A stretch of 64,000 nt of DNA from Monosporascus cannonballus (GCA_004154925.1 QJNS01000039.1:3009-67008), one strand, 5' to 3'; positions 12,101 through 25,652 are shown, counted from the first letter of the stretch. Numbers and translations: made by a program. The notes: generated from the letters alone by a model not told the origin.

Positions 12101-15100
12101 TAAGACATACGGAACAAGAGAAGTACCTCAAGTCGCTGTGATATGTTGATCTGCCAGCAGGCTCTGCACGTGCAGCAGACAGTGAAAATGGGAGACAGTG
12201 CTTAGGTATATCTTCTTGCCATTGTGTATACACCGCAGTTCAAGCCCACACCTGGTCGAATTTTGAGTCATAGATTCTATTAGCTGCGTAGAAAGATATG
12301 GACCCCTGCTTTGTTTAGGCGCAGAACAAAGCCCCTCTGGAGCAGTTCCAAGACAAGGCTGTGGATGATGGAGTCGCGTCGCGACCAAGAGCCCATGTAA
12401 TTTATTTACAGCCCCTGCAGGTACAGAAGACCTGAATCGTTGGTCATCTGCTCTTATCTCCACGTGCTTTATGGTCCATAACTATCCCGAGTGTTGTGCT
12501 TCTTGTCTCTGCGATTTGGGCTGCGATACTGAACCACTTATCCCCCTGTCGGACAGACCTTGAGAGATACCTTAGCGCTCTAGGGTATATTTGCCGAAAG
12601 GGCCAGTTGATTGATGGGAACCCCAGCTTCCTCAATAGATATTTAATCCATCAAGACCAACGTCTATCCAGCCATAGCGGAAATCTCAAAAAGCACCGTA
12701 GCGCACGATGAGCTGAAGCCAATGAACACATAGTATGTCGTTAGCTTAAAGGCTGCGGGGGCCTGCGAGAGTCTTAGGGTGATACTTAGCCGCGCTTAGG
12801 TACCTGGGGTAGGATCCTCCAGGGCCTTGCAAGCCTTAATTTAAGCTCAAGCCACTTTAGAAAGTTCTCGAACAAAGCTTCCAAGACCCCCCCTTCATCC
12901 ACAAGCACACTACTCCTCAATATCCACGACAACGGCACACTCCGTCCGAAACAAAGCATGACGATGGCCTCAATTCCCTGATATTTGATATATAGCAGGC
13001 AGGAGGGTTCCCTGTCCGCTATCGATCGGGCCCGGACTCTCGTGCATCGGCATCCGTGATCGCCCCCACACTGGATGACCAAACAGCCGTTCGAAGCTCG
13101 GGAGCGAGAACTTCAGAGTTCTGAGATGTCGAACCCGAGGATTGAGTGTTCAAGCTTCAGATGCCAAGTTTTGATGGTTCGAAGCTAAAGAGGAGGACGA
13201 GAGGTGAGTTTTGCGCAGACAGCCAGAGCTTTCAACTGGCCATTGCCTAGCCTGGCCGAGCGCCAGGATGTGCCGGAAACCCCACCAATCGTATTCTCGG
13301 GGTAGCAGTGTTATCGTGCTCAACCAGAATGTATGTATATCCAGACAGTGGCGTGCTGAAACTGGAGAAGTTTAACGGGGACGTTGTTGTGTAAGTGAAC
13401 TCCACTTAGCCTTCCGATCACGGTTCTCACGATCCGAACTGTGGGGGCTTCCGGAATGGCTTGCAGCCCCAGATTCCCCGCAGTCTCCCCAGATTATCGG
13501 GCGGCCGCTAATGAGCGATAGGCAGGAGCTTGAGCTGCCTCGTTGCAAGGAGGCCGGGCTCCCGGGAAGCATTGCGCCATCTTGGCCAGCATATAATGAA
13601 TGCAAGGAAGCGGGTTGTCTCTTGGCTCCTGAACCACGCTGCTCGGGAACGGATTAGCTTCTTCGCCAAAGAGAAACCCCAAAATGCCATAGATGCTTCT
13701 TGGCGTGTCCGTTAGATTCTGATAACATCGGAACCAGCTTCACTAGCTGTATCATGTCGATGCCATTCCGAGGAGAGGAGCGGATGGTCTTCTTAAGTCG
13801 CGACGAAATCCTTGCACATTCTAATAAGGAGTTGGTCGTTCTTTGTTGGTTCTTCATTTCTTTTCATTGCAGGGTTGCTGTCACACCCTCAAACCATTGG
13901 CCAATGAGATATTACCCAGCCGCCTGACCTGGCGTAAATGACAAGTGCATTAAGAGTTTATCAGAAAAGTCCAAGCTCGGGTACGGGCATAGAACTTTGA
14001 ATCTTGCCAGCCCCGTTATTTGGGCGTGAGTAAGCTCAATGGCGATATGGGCGATAAAAGGGGTTGAGATCGAGTGAAGTTGAAGCTGTTTCAATGCGAC
14101 TCTGTTCAGGCAGGTCTACACTTTTTGAACCTCCGTCTCTGGACCGGAAAGGCCTGGCGGAAGTGCGTAGTAATGTCAGTGTGCAGGGGCGCCCCTGGGC
14201 TGGCCTCTAATAAGGACGTTGTATTAGACCGTATACAACCGACTATCCGGCTCGTGGCCCAATTAAAATTCAATTAACATGAAATGGCAACTATCAACAG
14301 GAGCTAAGGAACGTAAAACTGAAGTAGAATAGGCTCAGATTTGATCCGGGAGGACTGAACAATTTTCTGAGCCACAGCTATGGCTGCGGGATTTTCGGTA
14401 GTCCACGTCTTCCCCTTTTTCTGTTGGACGTAAAATACGATTGATTATTTCGACCAGCTAGAGGCAGATTCCCCTTCCTCAAGGGTTTAATAACGGTAAC
14501 ACCTCGAGCGCTCTCTAACCATTGCAAGTGCATGTAATTCTTCCCCTTGGGTTACTAAGATGGCCCACGTCTCAGTCATATAAAGGAGGCTCGACGAACC
14601 TAGCGCAACCCACCATTACGGCATTTTAAATTGCCGTCGCATACGGGATGGACTAAGATATGTTCGTTTTCGAATTCAAGGGACCTTGATCAAGTGGCCA
14701 AGGGCTGGAATCGGGAAAGGCTTGATGCTGGCCATTCGTTTACCTGTGTCTCAGCTCCTGCTTGCCTGTCAACCTTCGCTTGCATTGGTATTGACGAGAT
14801 CTCGAGTTATTCGACGGCTGCTAGCACTTGAACATAACCAGCCTCCGGAATACCAGAATTCTGCTATTATTACCTAGGTGGTGAGGTCGCTGAGCCAAAT
14901 ACGGGTCCCTCTGATCACACCCTCATTCATGTCAAGGCTGTAGGTCCAGCGGAAATGAAAGCAGGCGAATGCGTGTTTATTGTGGTGGCGGATCGAAGTT
15001 AAAAGCCTTCCTGCAACATCGTGACCGATCTTCCTTCACCATAGGATAGCCCTCGTCCTGCGGGTCACCAAGCGATACTCGCCATCTACGATATATAAAG

Positions 15101-17055
15101 TCAGCTGGAGTAGCTCTGGCGCTTAGGACTCTTCGCACTACTCAGCCAATGGTCGCCGAACGTTTCAGTTATATCGAGCTTAACAAGTGTGCACAGTAGC
15201 TTCACCTTGGCCTGGAGCTATACACCCATGACCTTATTCCGAAAGGGGGCGAAATAGGGGTCTTAGCTCGGCCTACCTCGGAGCCGGCATATGAAATTGT
15301 GCCCTATGGCGTTACGCTCAAGCAAATGAGAGACAGACATGCACCTTGAAGACTCATGATACTAGAGAAACCTCGCAGTCCTGTTATCATCCGTGTTTAT
15401 ACATTCGTGTGTGCTTTGTGTCTTCCATTACTCATTTGATGATATCGATGTCTCCTTTTCGATTTAGATGCGGAGTGAAGCGTGTCGAATATATGGAGAT
15501 CTGAGTACTAATACTCATTTTACCTCTTGGGGCCCGAGTATGCATTGCGACCTAGCTGTCGATTTTTAGACCATTCACACAAGACCACGAATGGAGTTAT
15601 ATGCGCTATCCTGATAGGACACCCCCTAAGCAAGATTGCTAGACTGCAGTAATTGGTTCTTCCCACATGGGCCCCAAGGCTTGCGGGCCGCTTTTTAAGA
15701 GGCGCTAGTTGCACCCGTTCACGACGGCGATCATCTGAAGCCCAAATGTGCATAAATCGCTCCTCAACAACCTTGTTGATTCACCTCTTAGTCGCCACCT
15801 TCACACCCTCTTTATGAAACTTCTCCATTCTGAGCCTTGCAAACACAAGAAGCCTTCTTCAACGGTTCAATATCAAATAGCAGGGCGGTCATAACCTCGC
15901 TAGCCTACTTCGGTTTCTACTCGATATCGGGATTCCAGGACCCTTTTATACTTATATATTTCAATACTTCCTCAGCCAACAACAGTAACCTGACAGGGAT
16001 AAATTTAAGAAATCCATGAATTCGATTCCTAGGTCGAGACCCCTTCGCGGTCCCTTTAGTACTGGAAAAGCCGACGCATCCACCCATTCAGCCTGTCCTC
16101 GCCCCCCAGAGATTCCAAGAAAATCAAGGCGCGGCTACACCAAATCTCGATGGATGGCCTAGGCCAATGAGAATCCGGCTCGAGCACTAATTCTGCCACG
16201 CATGGCCCTGATTGATCAAGGCTAAGCTAGGATGAGACCGTTATCAAGCCTAGGAGCAGGGATCCCCGAGCCAAATTAACCTGATGCAAGTAATGCTGGG
16301 CGAACCGGTTGGTGAGGCGTCTGAATAGGTGGGCTGCCTGATCTGCTCCGGGAGGGAGTCAGGTGGTCTTCCGGGAGAGTACCTTTACGATGCGAACTAA
16401 TCGTGGAATGAAGTTGGATGCTCGGCGTATCCGGTTGATAACAATGCCCCATCGACTATCTTAGGGGTTAAAGCATAGCTGCTAGTCCGCTATCCGGGAG
16501 GGGCTTGAGTATGGAGCAGCTAAAGTCTCAGTTCTGTATAGAAACGAATACGAGGTTTTGGGATGACTACCTGGAACCACCAACACCTATGTGCGGCCAA
16601 ATCTGGGACTGGTGCAGAACGGCCGCATGGTTGGTGCCCAGCATCATAACCGTGAAGCCCAGCTATTCACCAGACCTTCGACAACTAGAGAGTACTCGAG
16701 GCAACGTCTCTGGATGACACTCTTTTCTTTCCTCCTTCCAGCTTATCTGTCGGACCTAGCCGAAGGCCCATATAAATGGGACCATCAGTTGCACCACTTA
16801 TCGGACCACCTACGGTCGCTTTCGACAGTTATCCCTCATAGCTACAGTTGATTTTCCATGTATTTAAGGAGGCTTCGCCGTCCTCTCTTTCCAGCTAGGA
16901 CCTCTTGGAGGGTAGAGCCTGATAAAGCTTCTTCAGTTGTATATGCTTCAGTGTGTGATGTCAGGGTCTCATATTATCTGACGTCGTGGTGTGTCTGCAC
17001 CGAGGATGCCAATTTTTTACAGCTATACAGCTGACCTTCATATGTTTCGGTCTTG
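9196..17055. other. Long GC-normal stretch without recognisable genes
   Basis: Almost 8 kb of roughly balanced composition in which no frame exceeds about 110 codons and none shows a known motif. TATA-like cores occur at 14579-14584 (CATATAAAGGAGG) and about 15093-15099 (ATATATAAAG), each followed by CT-rich sequence. Short frames follow some of these, for example 14631-14831 and 16511-16717, the latter with MEQLKSQFC and a Trp-rich middle. A minus frame at 12786-13082 has an amphipathic C-terminal half. None can be supported as a gene. No tRNA, tandem array or transposon end was seen. Genes with several short exons could be hidden here. Confidence 0.5.
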
Positions 17056-17133
17056 GGGCGTGTCAGGTGCCAAGGTGCGGCCCCCTTTCCGGGGCCCAGC
17101 GACCCACCAGTTTGGCTCCAGTTTGTGTATATA

Positions 17134-19041
17134 AGTCAGACACCCAGGTCACGCGCCACCCTCCTCACGCTCCACCCCCAATTTGAGGCTATCGCCAAAC
17201 CATCTATATACTTCAAAAATCAATAACTCAACAACCAATTAAGCAACCCATATCGGGTTTTAACGAAATCGCACTACTATACAATCAGGATCATCAGTAT
17301 AATATTCGCTTTTTTCCTTTTCTTCATCTTGGGCTTCGTTTTGCGGAGTAACAACGGAAGGTCTTTACGCGTTACCCTTTAGCCCGGCCTTTACTTGCCT
17401 AACGTTCTTTAGCCGTACGAATTCTTAATTAGGATCAGCTTCCACCTTCCTTAGCTTTTTCGGATATGCCTTTTCAAGGGCTGAAATTAATTGGCTATTA
17501 TGATTTTCGAAAACGGTTAATTCGCTATTAAATACGTCAAATACTTTACGCATTTTGCGGAATAATAACCGAACGGTAAGTTTCCCGAAAGCTGGGTCGA
17601 CCTTAATCAAGGCTATTTCCAAATTCTTTAGGTCCTTTAAAAATTTAAATATATTAAAACTTATTGGAATAATTAACTCGAGAAAATCGAGGTGTTATAA
17701 GATAACAGGTAACTTAATAACCGGTTTATTTCCCGGCCCTTCGCTTTTCTTTATATATAAGTTCTTCAAAGCCTTATTCCGATTAACAAATTATATACCC
17801 GAAACCCTGAAACCTATTTTAATATATCATAAAACCTTCATAACCTTATTCCAGGCCTTGGCGAACGCCCATAGGAAGTCCGTCTTATCTATTGCTTCCG
17901 AAACCTTCCCGTAACAGCGCTCCCGGAACCAATAACGGTACCTGCGCTTCAGGACGGAAAAGATACCCATATCAAACGGCTGCCATACATGCGATAAATA
18001 TAAGGGCAAGAAAATAATATAAATCCTGTTAATCAGGTAAATCCACATAAATTCTTCAATAATATGGCTATTATAACCGTTTATAATAAAAAACCTTTAT
18101 TCCTAGAGGTTAACAGGCTTGGTATAAGGAATAAATACTTTTCGCAATCACTTTAACCCAATATCGGTATTAATCCAGCTATTTAAAAACGTCGTAAAAT
18201 ACCAGTTTTCATATAATTAATCCTCCGTATCGGGAAACCATTATTATTATACGTTAACGCCGCTAAATATGATTAACGAAAAAAAAGCTTGCCCGTTTGC
18301 GCTAATACAAACTATAACCGATATTTACGTACGCTTAAAGGCATCCTTTAAAAGGACGAAAAAAATTCTCTCCCATACCCTCCATTACCCCGAACTTATC
18401 GGCATTATATTTATTGCGGAAATATATCCTCCGTATCTCCCGTAAAAATAAGCGGTCGAATAATACGTTATAGGTAACCTCCGTAACCCCGTTTAAACGT
18501 TAATAATTAATGGCCCGACCCTTAAGAATCTTAATTTCGTAATAACGTTAAAAAATCGTATTACCCATTTCCTTCCTAGGCGTTCCGTGCTGCCGGACTT
18601 AAGAAAAAGGCATTACGCGTACGTACGGAATCGAACATGCAAAAAAGCGTACCCAAACTGGCCCTGGATTACGATCCATTTAACCAATTTGTCTTTAAGA
18701 ACCTTAAATACCTTCAAAAGACTTTCGTTATATTCCTCCCGGGTCTGTATACCCTGGATTCTGCAGGTAAAATAAGTACGTTCGACCTAATATAACTTAA
18801 AGGCCGCCCGAATAAACCTCCTATTTGCGACCTCGTCAATCGCCTTCGCAGCACGCAATTAAACGGCAAGTCCCATATCGTTAGAATCGCCTAATTCTAA
18901 AAATCAAAAAGGTATGTTTTGTTTTCCAAGGAGACGTTGTTTGACGGAGATATATATAGCTGAAGTTAGGGTCAGTGCGTTGGGTGTCTCGAAAATTCGG
19001 TGGAGCGTGAGGGGGGTGGCGCGTGACCTGGGTGTCTGACT
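17134..19041 (-). mobile_element. Fot1/pogo-like DNA transposon, RIP-degraded
   Basis: The 1,908-bp element is bounded by TA duplications (17132-17133 and 19042-19043). It has terminal inverted repeats of about 43 bp starting AGTCAGACACCCAGGTCACG, with a single mismatch between the ends. Length, TIR length and TA target match the Fot1 group of Tc1/mariner-pogo elements. The transposase lies on the minus strand and is broken into pieces. The frame 18048-17827 keeps the DDE-1 signature region (LPLYLSHVWQPFDMGIFSVL, where the family has LPPHSSH-LQPLD-GVFSPLK). The frame 17622-17425 is the C-terminal part, with a charged coil ending KLRKVEADPN. Many stops and a low-GC interior indicate RIP, while the TIRs remain GC-rich. 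It is dead as an autonomous element. Confidence 0.85.
17827..18048 (-). pseudogene. DDE-1 transposase fragment
   Basis: A 73-codon open stretch of the Fot1-like transposase. It covers the conserved His/Gln/Pro region after the second catalytic Asp (YLSHVWQPFDMGIFSVLKRRY) and the following helix (DKTDFLWAFAKAWNKV), where family members have a Trp-containing helix. The expected LPPHSSH is changed to LPLYLSH. Stops flank it on both sides in the same frame. Confidence 0.75.
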
Positions 19042-19255
19042 TATAGGGGGGCTTCGCCCCCGAGTAGTCAGAAAAGGGTAGGCATTAATGGTTATCTATT
19101 CACTACCCATATTATGAACCACCTGCTGGGCTGCTTTTTTTGCCTCTTACTCCGTACTTTACCATTTTCCCTGACATGTTAATGCCTTTACCCATCCGTA
19201 CGGACCGTTAGGCAGAGGACAATTTACAACGACCTACGTATCAGGATATCGAATA

Positions 19256-19374
19256 ATGGCAGAAGGAAAACGCGGAATAGCAACCTCGCGGGATATAACC
19301 AGCCAGTCCGAGGATTTCCCGACGATAAGAATAAAAATACCACCCGAATCGTTAATTTTGGATCAGATTCCAAA
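19256..19374 (+). pseudogene. 5' end of element A gag, interrupted by element B
   Basis: ATG at 19256 opens a clean frame (MAEGKRGIATSRDITSQSED) that reads without a stop into the B insertion point after LILDQIP. On the other side of B, from about 26035, the same frame continues with KVIVLLSKKELDRKIQKGRK. This is the expected N-terminal, charged part of a Gypsy gag. It is far less RIP-damaged than the rest of the element. Confidence 0.7.
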
Positions 19375-19751
19375 TGTTACGACCTGACAGGCTCCGGCCT
19401 CAGGAAACGGTTAACGAGGATGACACGGACCACCTCTCGGGTCACGTAATGGCTATTTAGCAAAGATCTGCTGAACACGACTAATCAGCATTAAGCAACC
19501 GTTCAGCAAAAATTTATTAAGCACAGTTAAGTAGAAATAAGCCAGTAAATAAAAATAAGATATATATGCTTATTAATTCCATAGTTTAAATAGTTTCAGC
19601 TTACAATATAATATCGTTATCCAAGGTACCCTTAGAATTACGAAACGTAATACGATTACTATATCTATTACTTAGATTCCCACGATATTTTTGCTAACAT
19701 AAACCCGTACGACTAAGGTTTAATAATTGGTTAAACCGCTTAGCCGTTATA
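19375..19751 (+). repeat. 5' LTR of element B
   Basis: 377 bp, aligned along its length with 25653-26029 of the same size. Differences are almost all C/T or G/A. The inner half (TTAATTCCATAG... to ...GCCGTTATA) is shared with the LTRs of elements C and D in reverse complement, so these belong to one superfamily with divergent U3 regions. Confidence 0.85.
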
Positions 19752-20449
19752 CGTTGTAAATTTTTGTTTAATAATACCGTTAGATTTTAAGCAATATTTA
19801 ATAATATTAAAATGTCGACCAGCGCTTAAAAAACCCTTACTTAATAGCTTTAGGCTCGAATTCGGAAATTAGAAAAAAAAAAAATCCGATAAATTAGGGT
19901 TACGCCAGCTGCCCAAGTTTTTTTCGCCCGCATAAAACCTAGGAAACCGGAACCCTATAATAAAAAAAGCAATCCTTAAATTTTTTTAATTTAGGTACGA
20001 ATTTATTTTCATTTCTTAAACTTTAGCAATTCGGCGGATTAAATTTTAACAATAAAAGCATATCTAACGAAAAATATTATTAATTAATTTGAATTTATTA
20101 TAAAATATTTCCTGGAAATAAAATACGCGATAATTTCGGCAATCCGGATAAAAAACGATTTATGGCTTAACAATTTTTATAATTTCGACAAAAAAATCCG
20201 TATCTAAATACGCCGTAACCTTGAAAAGCTTTACGGCCAAGGCCAAATAAGGAAATAATAAAGCCGATACCTTTATTAATATATTTTATAAAAAGTTAAA
20301 AGATAATATAAAAAACAAAATTATTTGGATTAAACGATTAATTACTTTAAACCAGTATATCGCAAAAGTAATTAAGATTAACAATTAACAGTTTAAAAAA
20401 TAACAAAAAAATAATATGCCTTATATTTAAAATACAATAAGTTTAACTA

Positions 20450-23400
20450 AAGGAGAAAATGAAATACATCTTTTACTTTTTACGGAACGCCGCTAGGACC
20501 TATAGAATTCGGCGTTACTTACAAATAAAATTAAAACCAGATTAAATACTTTAATTATGGCAAAATAGGACATAAAGCTTATAAATATACGAAACCCAAA
20601 AAGCCACGGCAAAATAACTAAACCCTTATACCAAAGAAATAATCCAAAAATTACTAAAAAACCAATAGTAAAGCTATTAACATAATCTAAATCAAATATA
20701 TATTAAGCTTATAACAAAAAGTCCAATAAGGATTATTACGATAAAACATTTAATAAAAAATATAAAAAACTAAAAGATTAATTTAATAAATATTGCGAAT
20801 ATAACAAAAAACATTATAAGACTAATTACGTAAATATCAGACCTGGATAGAAAAAATCTATCCCGGAATTCCTAATCGATACGGCAAAATATACGCCATA
20901 TATTATTAATAATAAAAATATTCCGATTATGAAAAATAGAAATAACATATTTATAAATAAATTACTCGTATGTATTATAAGGGATTTAACTTTCTAAACC
21001 GTATTAAAAAATAAAAATAATAAATAATAATATTAATATTTTCGAATTATAACGTTAAAAAATATTTAATAATTGGCCGAAATAAAAAGCTGGCCTAAAG
21101 AAAAACAATATCCGTAAAAAAACCCTTTTATTATTATGGATAATATAATTATTAAATAGAAACAAAGTTAATCCAGCGTATAAAAAATATTATTAAAAAA
21201 TTAATACGGATTTTTATTTTTAATTAATATTTATGATAAATCTTTAAAAATATTTTATTAAGGAAAAAAGACGTTAATTTATAAAAAATCTTAAAAATAA
21301 CAATTAAAAGGACGTATAATAGAATATAATTGCAAATATAAAAAAATAATTTATTTAATAAGGAAAAGAATTGTAGCAAAATTAAAAATAATTAATACGG
21401 TTGGAAAAAATAATACGCCGACAATAACGATAAATATAACAGCTTAACGCGTAAAATAAAGAAATATAAAAAAGGCTTAATAAATTCGAATAGAAATTAA
21501 AAAAAAGTTATTTATAAAAAAGCCGCAAAATAACGAAATTTAGAAAAACTAAAAGATATTCCTAAAAAAGGCTTTAAACGTAACGATAAGAAAAGTTAAT
21601 AACCTTATCATTTTGAATATACGAATCGGAACGTATTAATATACCGTAATAATAAACTGCAAAATTTTGGACGGGAATTATATTGCATTAAATATAATTA
21701 ATAAGTTTAAATTGTTATAAAAATACAAATTAAAACCATATATAATAACGAATACCGAAAGTTAAGAATTCGCTTACGATAACGGAAAAGTTATACGCAA
21801 AATTAATTACTTCGAGATTTTTATTAAAAAATAATATTGAATAATTAATTTCGATATCATTTTATTTAAAAATTACGATATAATTTTGGGATTATTATAA
21901 ATACGCTGGTAGGAAATCTTAATTAATAAAAAAACTAATTAAGTAAAATTCGTTTTATACCTTATTAATAAATAAAAAAAAATTAAACTTTTAATATTTA
22001 ATTAATAATAACGACAAATATAAACATAAGGATATAATAAAAACCTTATTACTTAAAAAGATAAAATATAAAAAAAAATAAATATTAAAGAAAAATACGA
22101 CGTATCGTTATTATTATTAAAACGAAATTAAAATAATTAAATAACGATTTGGAATAATAAGAATAATAACCCCAAAAGTTAGAAAATCTATTTAATATAT
22201 TATTATAATATTATAAATATAATTAATTTTTTTAAAAAAAACCTAATACGAAATTATTAAAACATAGTAAATAAGATTATGAAATAATCCTTAAAAAGGA
22301 TTTTTAACAAAGTTTTACCTTATTTATAACTTTAACAAAAACGAATTACGTATTTTTAAAAAATACCTGGAAAATCGGTTATAAACAAGATAAATTCGAT
22401 TTTCGAAATTATTAATAAAATATTTTATATATTTCGTACTTAAAAAAATAAACAATTATAACTTATAGTTCATTATTAATAATAAAATAATATTTTTATT
22501 AAAAATAAATATTATTACGTTTAATTACGGAAATAAAGAATTAATTTTACGGAATTAAATAATTTATAATATTCGATTTTAAAAATAAATATAACCTTAT
22601 TAAAATTTAAAAAATACGAATAAAAAATAACTTTTAGGATAAAATACGGATTATTTAAGTATTTAGTTACATTAATAAGATTTACGAACGTACTAGTAAT
22701 CTTCCAACAAATAATTAATTACGTATTACGAAAATATCTTGATGTTTTTGTTATTTACTATTTTGACGATATTTTTATTTTTTCAAAAACGGAAAAAGCA
22801 TATATAAGATACGTTTATAAAGTTTTTTAAGTTTTACAGGACGTAAGGTTATTTGTTAATACAAAAAAGAATTAATTTTATATATAAAAAATAAAATATC
22901 TGGGATATATTATTATTTTAAGATATATTAGGATAAACCCTAAGAAAATCGTTATAATTATAAAATAACAAATATTAACGATAATTAAGAAAATACAGAC
23001 ATTTCTTGGATTCGCCAATTATTATAGGAAATTTATTCGAAATTTTACCTAAATAATTATACCTTTAACAAATTTTACGAAAAAAAAGAATTTAAATAAA
23101 CGCCAAATACGGAAAAGATATTTTAAGATATTAAAAATGCGATTATTAGCGAACTAATATTAATTATATACGATTTAAACCGCCTCGTTAAGTTAAAAAC
23201 CGATATTTCGGATTACGTATTAAACGTAATAATCGGATAATAAGATAATTAAGATAAATTATATCCTATCATATTTTTTTCGGATAAATTAAAAAAACCG
23301 AACTTAATTATAATATTTCAAATAAGGAATTTATGGCCATTATTATGGTATTTCGAGAATTTAAGTACTTTTTAAAGGGAAATTTGTACCAGGTTAAGAT

Positions 23401-24830
23401 TTACACAAATTATCAAAATATTACTTAATTTATTATAATTAAGGAACTTACAAAACGATAATTAAAATACGCGGAAAAATTGGCAAATTTTAACTTCGTT
23501 ATTATTTATAAAAAAGGTTCAAAAAATAATAAAGCAAATATTTTAAACAGGTAACCAAATTTCGAAAAAAAATTAATGAAAATTAACTATATAATTTTTA
23601 ATATTTTTATAAAAAGATATTTACGTTTACGATAAATTATCACGATTCGGGTAATATTTAATAATATATTTGAAAGGATTTAATAATATAATAATAATTT
23701 CTCAAAATATTAAAAAATGGACAAAATATAAATTCCAGAAAAAAGTCAAAAAGATTTAATACGAAAAATATACGAATATTAATTATATGAATATCCAGGA
23801 ATCCATAAAACCATAAAGCGAATTTAACGCATATATTCTTTTTTTAAAAGAAAATTAATAATATAAAAAGTTATCGGCAATACGATATTTACACCAAAAT
23901 AAAAGCTCGACGATACAAATAATATAAAGAATTACAACTATTACCAGTTACAGAATAATTATAATATTTAATTATATTTAATTTTATTATTAAACCTTTT
24001 ATATCAAAAAATCTAATTATAAAAATATATTACGATAATATTTTCGTAATCGCAAATCGATTTACGAAATATTCTTATTTTTTAATATATTATGAAAATA
24101 TAAACGCCGAATAATTAATATATGTTTTCTTTAAATATATTTTTAATATATACGGATTATTAAGAAAAGTTATATCAAATAAAATATCGATATTTATATC
24201 AAAATTTTAATAAGGCCTAATGGTATAAATCGGCCTAAATTATAAATTATTTAACGTATTTAAACCTTAAATAAATAAATAAACGGAACGAATAAACCAA
24301 ATTTTAAAAATTTATTTATAATATTATATTAATTATAAATAAAATAACTAGGTTAAGAAATTACTAATTGTATAATTAACCTATAATATTAATTATTACG
24401 AAAATATTAAAATAATATTAATAAATGCAAATTTTGGTTTTATTTCGGAAATTTACAAAATAATACGTAATAATAATTTAATTAATATTAAAATAATCTT
24501 TACATCGGAATAATTACGATAATTATATTAAAAAATAAAAATAAAATTAAAATTCCTACGTAATTAAATGAGCAAATATTATAACTAGAAAAGGTTAAAA
24601 AATTAATTTTCAACAAAGGGGAAATAATTTTTCTTATTACCAAAAATATTTAAACAAAAAAACCCAATAAAAAATTCGATTCTAAATATATCGGTCCATA
24701 TAAAATCGTTAAAAAAATCTTAGAAAATAATTACCGGTTAAAACTTTTATCAAAAATTAAATTTTATTTAATTTTTTTACGTTTTTGTATTTGAATTAAT
24801 AATAAATATAATTAAAATATATACGATATA
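20450..24830 (+). pseudogene. Gypsy gag-pol polyprotein remnant of element B
   Basis: Translation in shifting frames shows gag zinc-knuckle remnants (NYGKIGHKAYKY near 20535), reverse transcriptase with YYFDDIFIFSKTEKAY near 22756, RNase H with FMAIIMVFREFKYFLKG near 23330, and an integrase core with IANRFTKYSYFL, KIGLNYKLFN and a QTERINQILK-like run near 24050-24310. The order PR-RT-RH-IN is that of Ty3/Gypsy. The last block (KYIGPYKIVKKIL) matches the start of a chromodomain-type tail. Frequent TAA/TAG codons from CAA/CAG/TGG indicate RIP. There is no intact coding capacity. Confidence 0.8.
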
Positions 24831-24949
24831 AAACGATATAAAAATAAAGAACGAATAGGTATATAAAATAAAGAAAATTTTCGACATACGGAAATAAAAC
24901 GGACTTACTTAATATCTAATTAAGTAAAAAAAGTACCCAAATTTCGAAA

Positions 24950-25600
24950 ATACTTGGGAACCCGCCAAAAATCTTATTAGCGCCTAGCGTTTATTAAAGA
25001 ATTTTTACTAGTAACGGCGGAACCACTAGAAATAATTGTATCCTAATCGGTATTCTTAACGGATTAATCGGTATCGCCGACACCAGACCAATTTACGGGA
25101 CCAGCGGGAGGAACTAATGCGGTAATGGAAACCTCGGCGATAACCTGCTCCTAACGTTTTTGCTTTTCCAATTTCTCGAACGATTATAATTCCCGTTGTA
25201 CCATTTTTATCTCTTTTAAGCGAAAAAAAGCCTTTTATTTCCGAAAACGAATTAAACGCGCAATAATTTTATTTATTTTTTGTTAATAATGTTTTTGTAA
25301 TTCTAAAAAACGTTCTTTTGTAAAAACCTCCTTTCGTTTAAAGCGTTAATTCTTGGCGCGAATATTTTCCCAAAAAAAACGCCGGTCTTATTATAGGAAT
25401 ATTTACGTTTAACGTAAGCTTTATATTTTAAAACGTTTTTCATTTTTTCGCATTTTTAATCCTTAGAAAAACATAAAAAATACGGCATAATTTCAAAGTT
25501 AAAATCGTCGAAAATAAAAAGCAGGTTTTGCCGACAAATAGTAAAAAAACTTGACGCCGATTTTTAGCAATACGACCCAACATCGTGAAAAACCGGTAAC
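24950..25600 (-). pseudogene. Antisense accessory frame of element B
   Basis: Read on the strand opposite to pol, the stretch between the integrase and the 3' LTR gives a charged coil (RKQKAFFRLKEIKMVQREL, then EKLEKQKR) followed by a Ser/Pro/Thr-rich tail with VPPAGPVNWSGVGDTD, interrupted by TAA/TAG codons. The same arrangement, with similar residues, occurs antisense in elements C and D. Its conservation in three diverged copies argues that it was a coding sequence. Similar Arg/Lys/Gln-rich coils occur in proteins linked to fungal transposons, but no function is known to me. Confidence 0.5.
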
Positions 25601-25652
25601 ACTTATTAAAAATAAAAATTTTAAAAGCAAAATTTGGAGAAAAGGGAAATCG

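Larger units (their letters stand above)
17061..19176 (+). repeat. 5' LTR of element A, split by a Fot1-like insertion
   Basis: LTR halves 17061-17133 (73 bp, including the TA target copy) and 19044-19176 (133 bp) add up to 206 bp, exactly the length of the intact 3' LTR. The flank reads GTGTATATA before the transposon and TATAGGGGG after it. The undisturbed 3' LTR reads GTGTATATATAGGGGG, which proves the insertion and its TA duplication. Confidence 0.9.

Noticed and set aside
13085..13195. Possible tRNA because of GTTCGAAGC words
   Set aside because: The B-box-like words are not accompanied by a matching A box or acceptor stem.
17061..17133. Small stand-alone MITE with TGTCAGG ends
   Set aside because: The immediate flanks of each copy do not match each other, while the outer flanks of the two copies do (GGGCG). 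They are therefore the two LTRs of one element.
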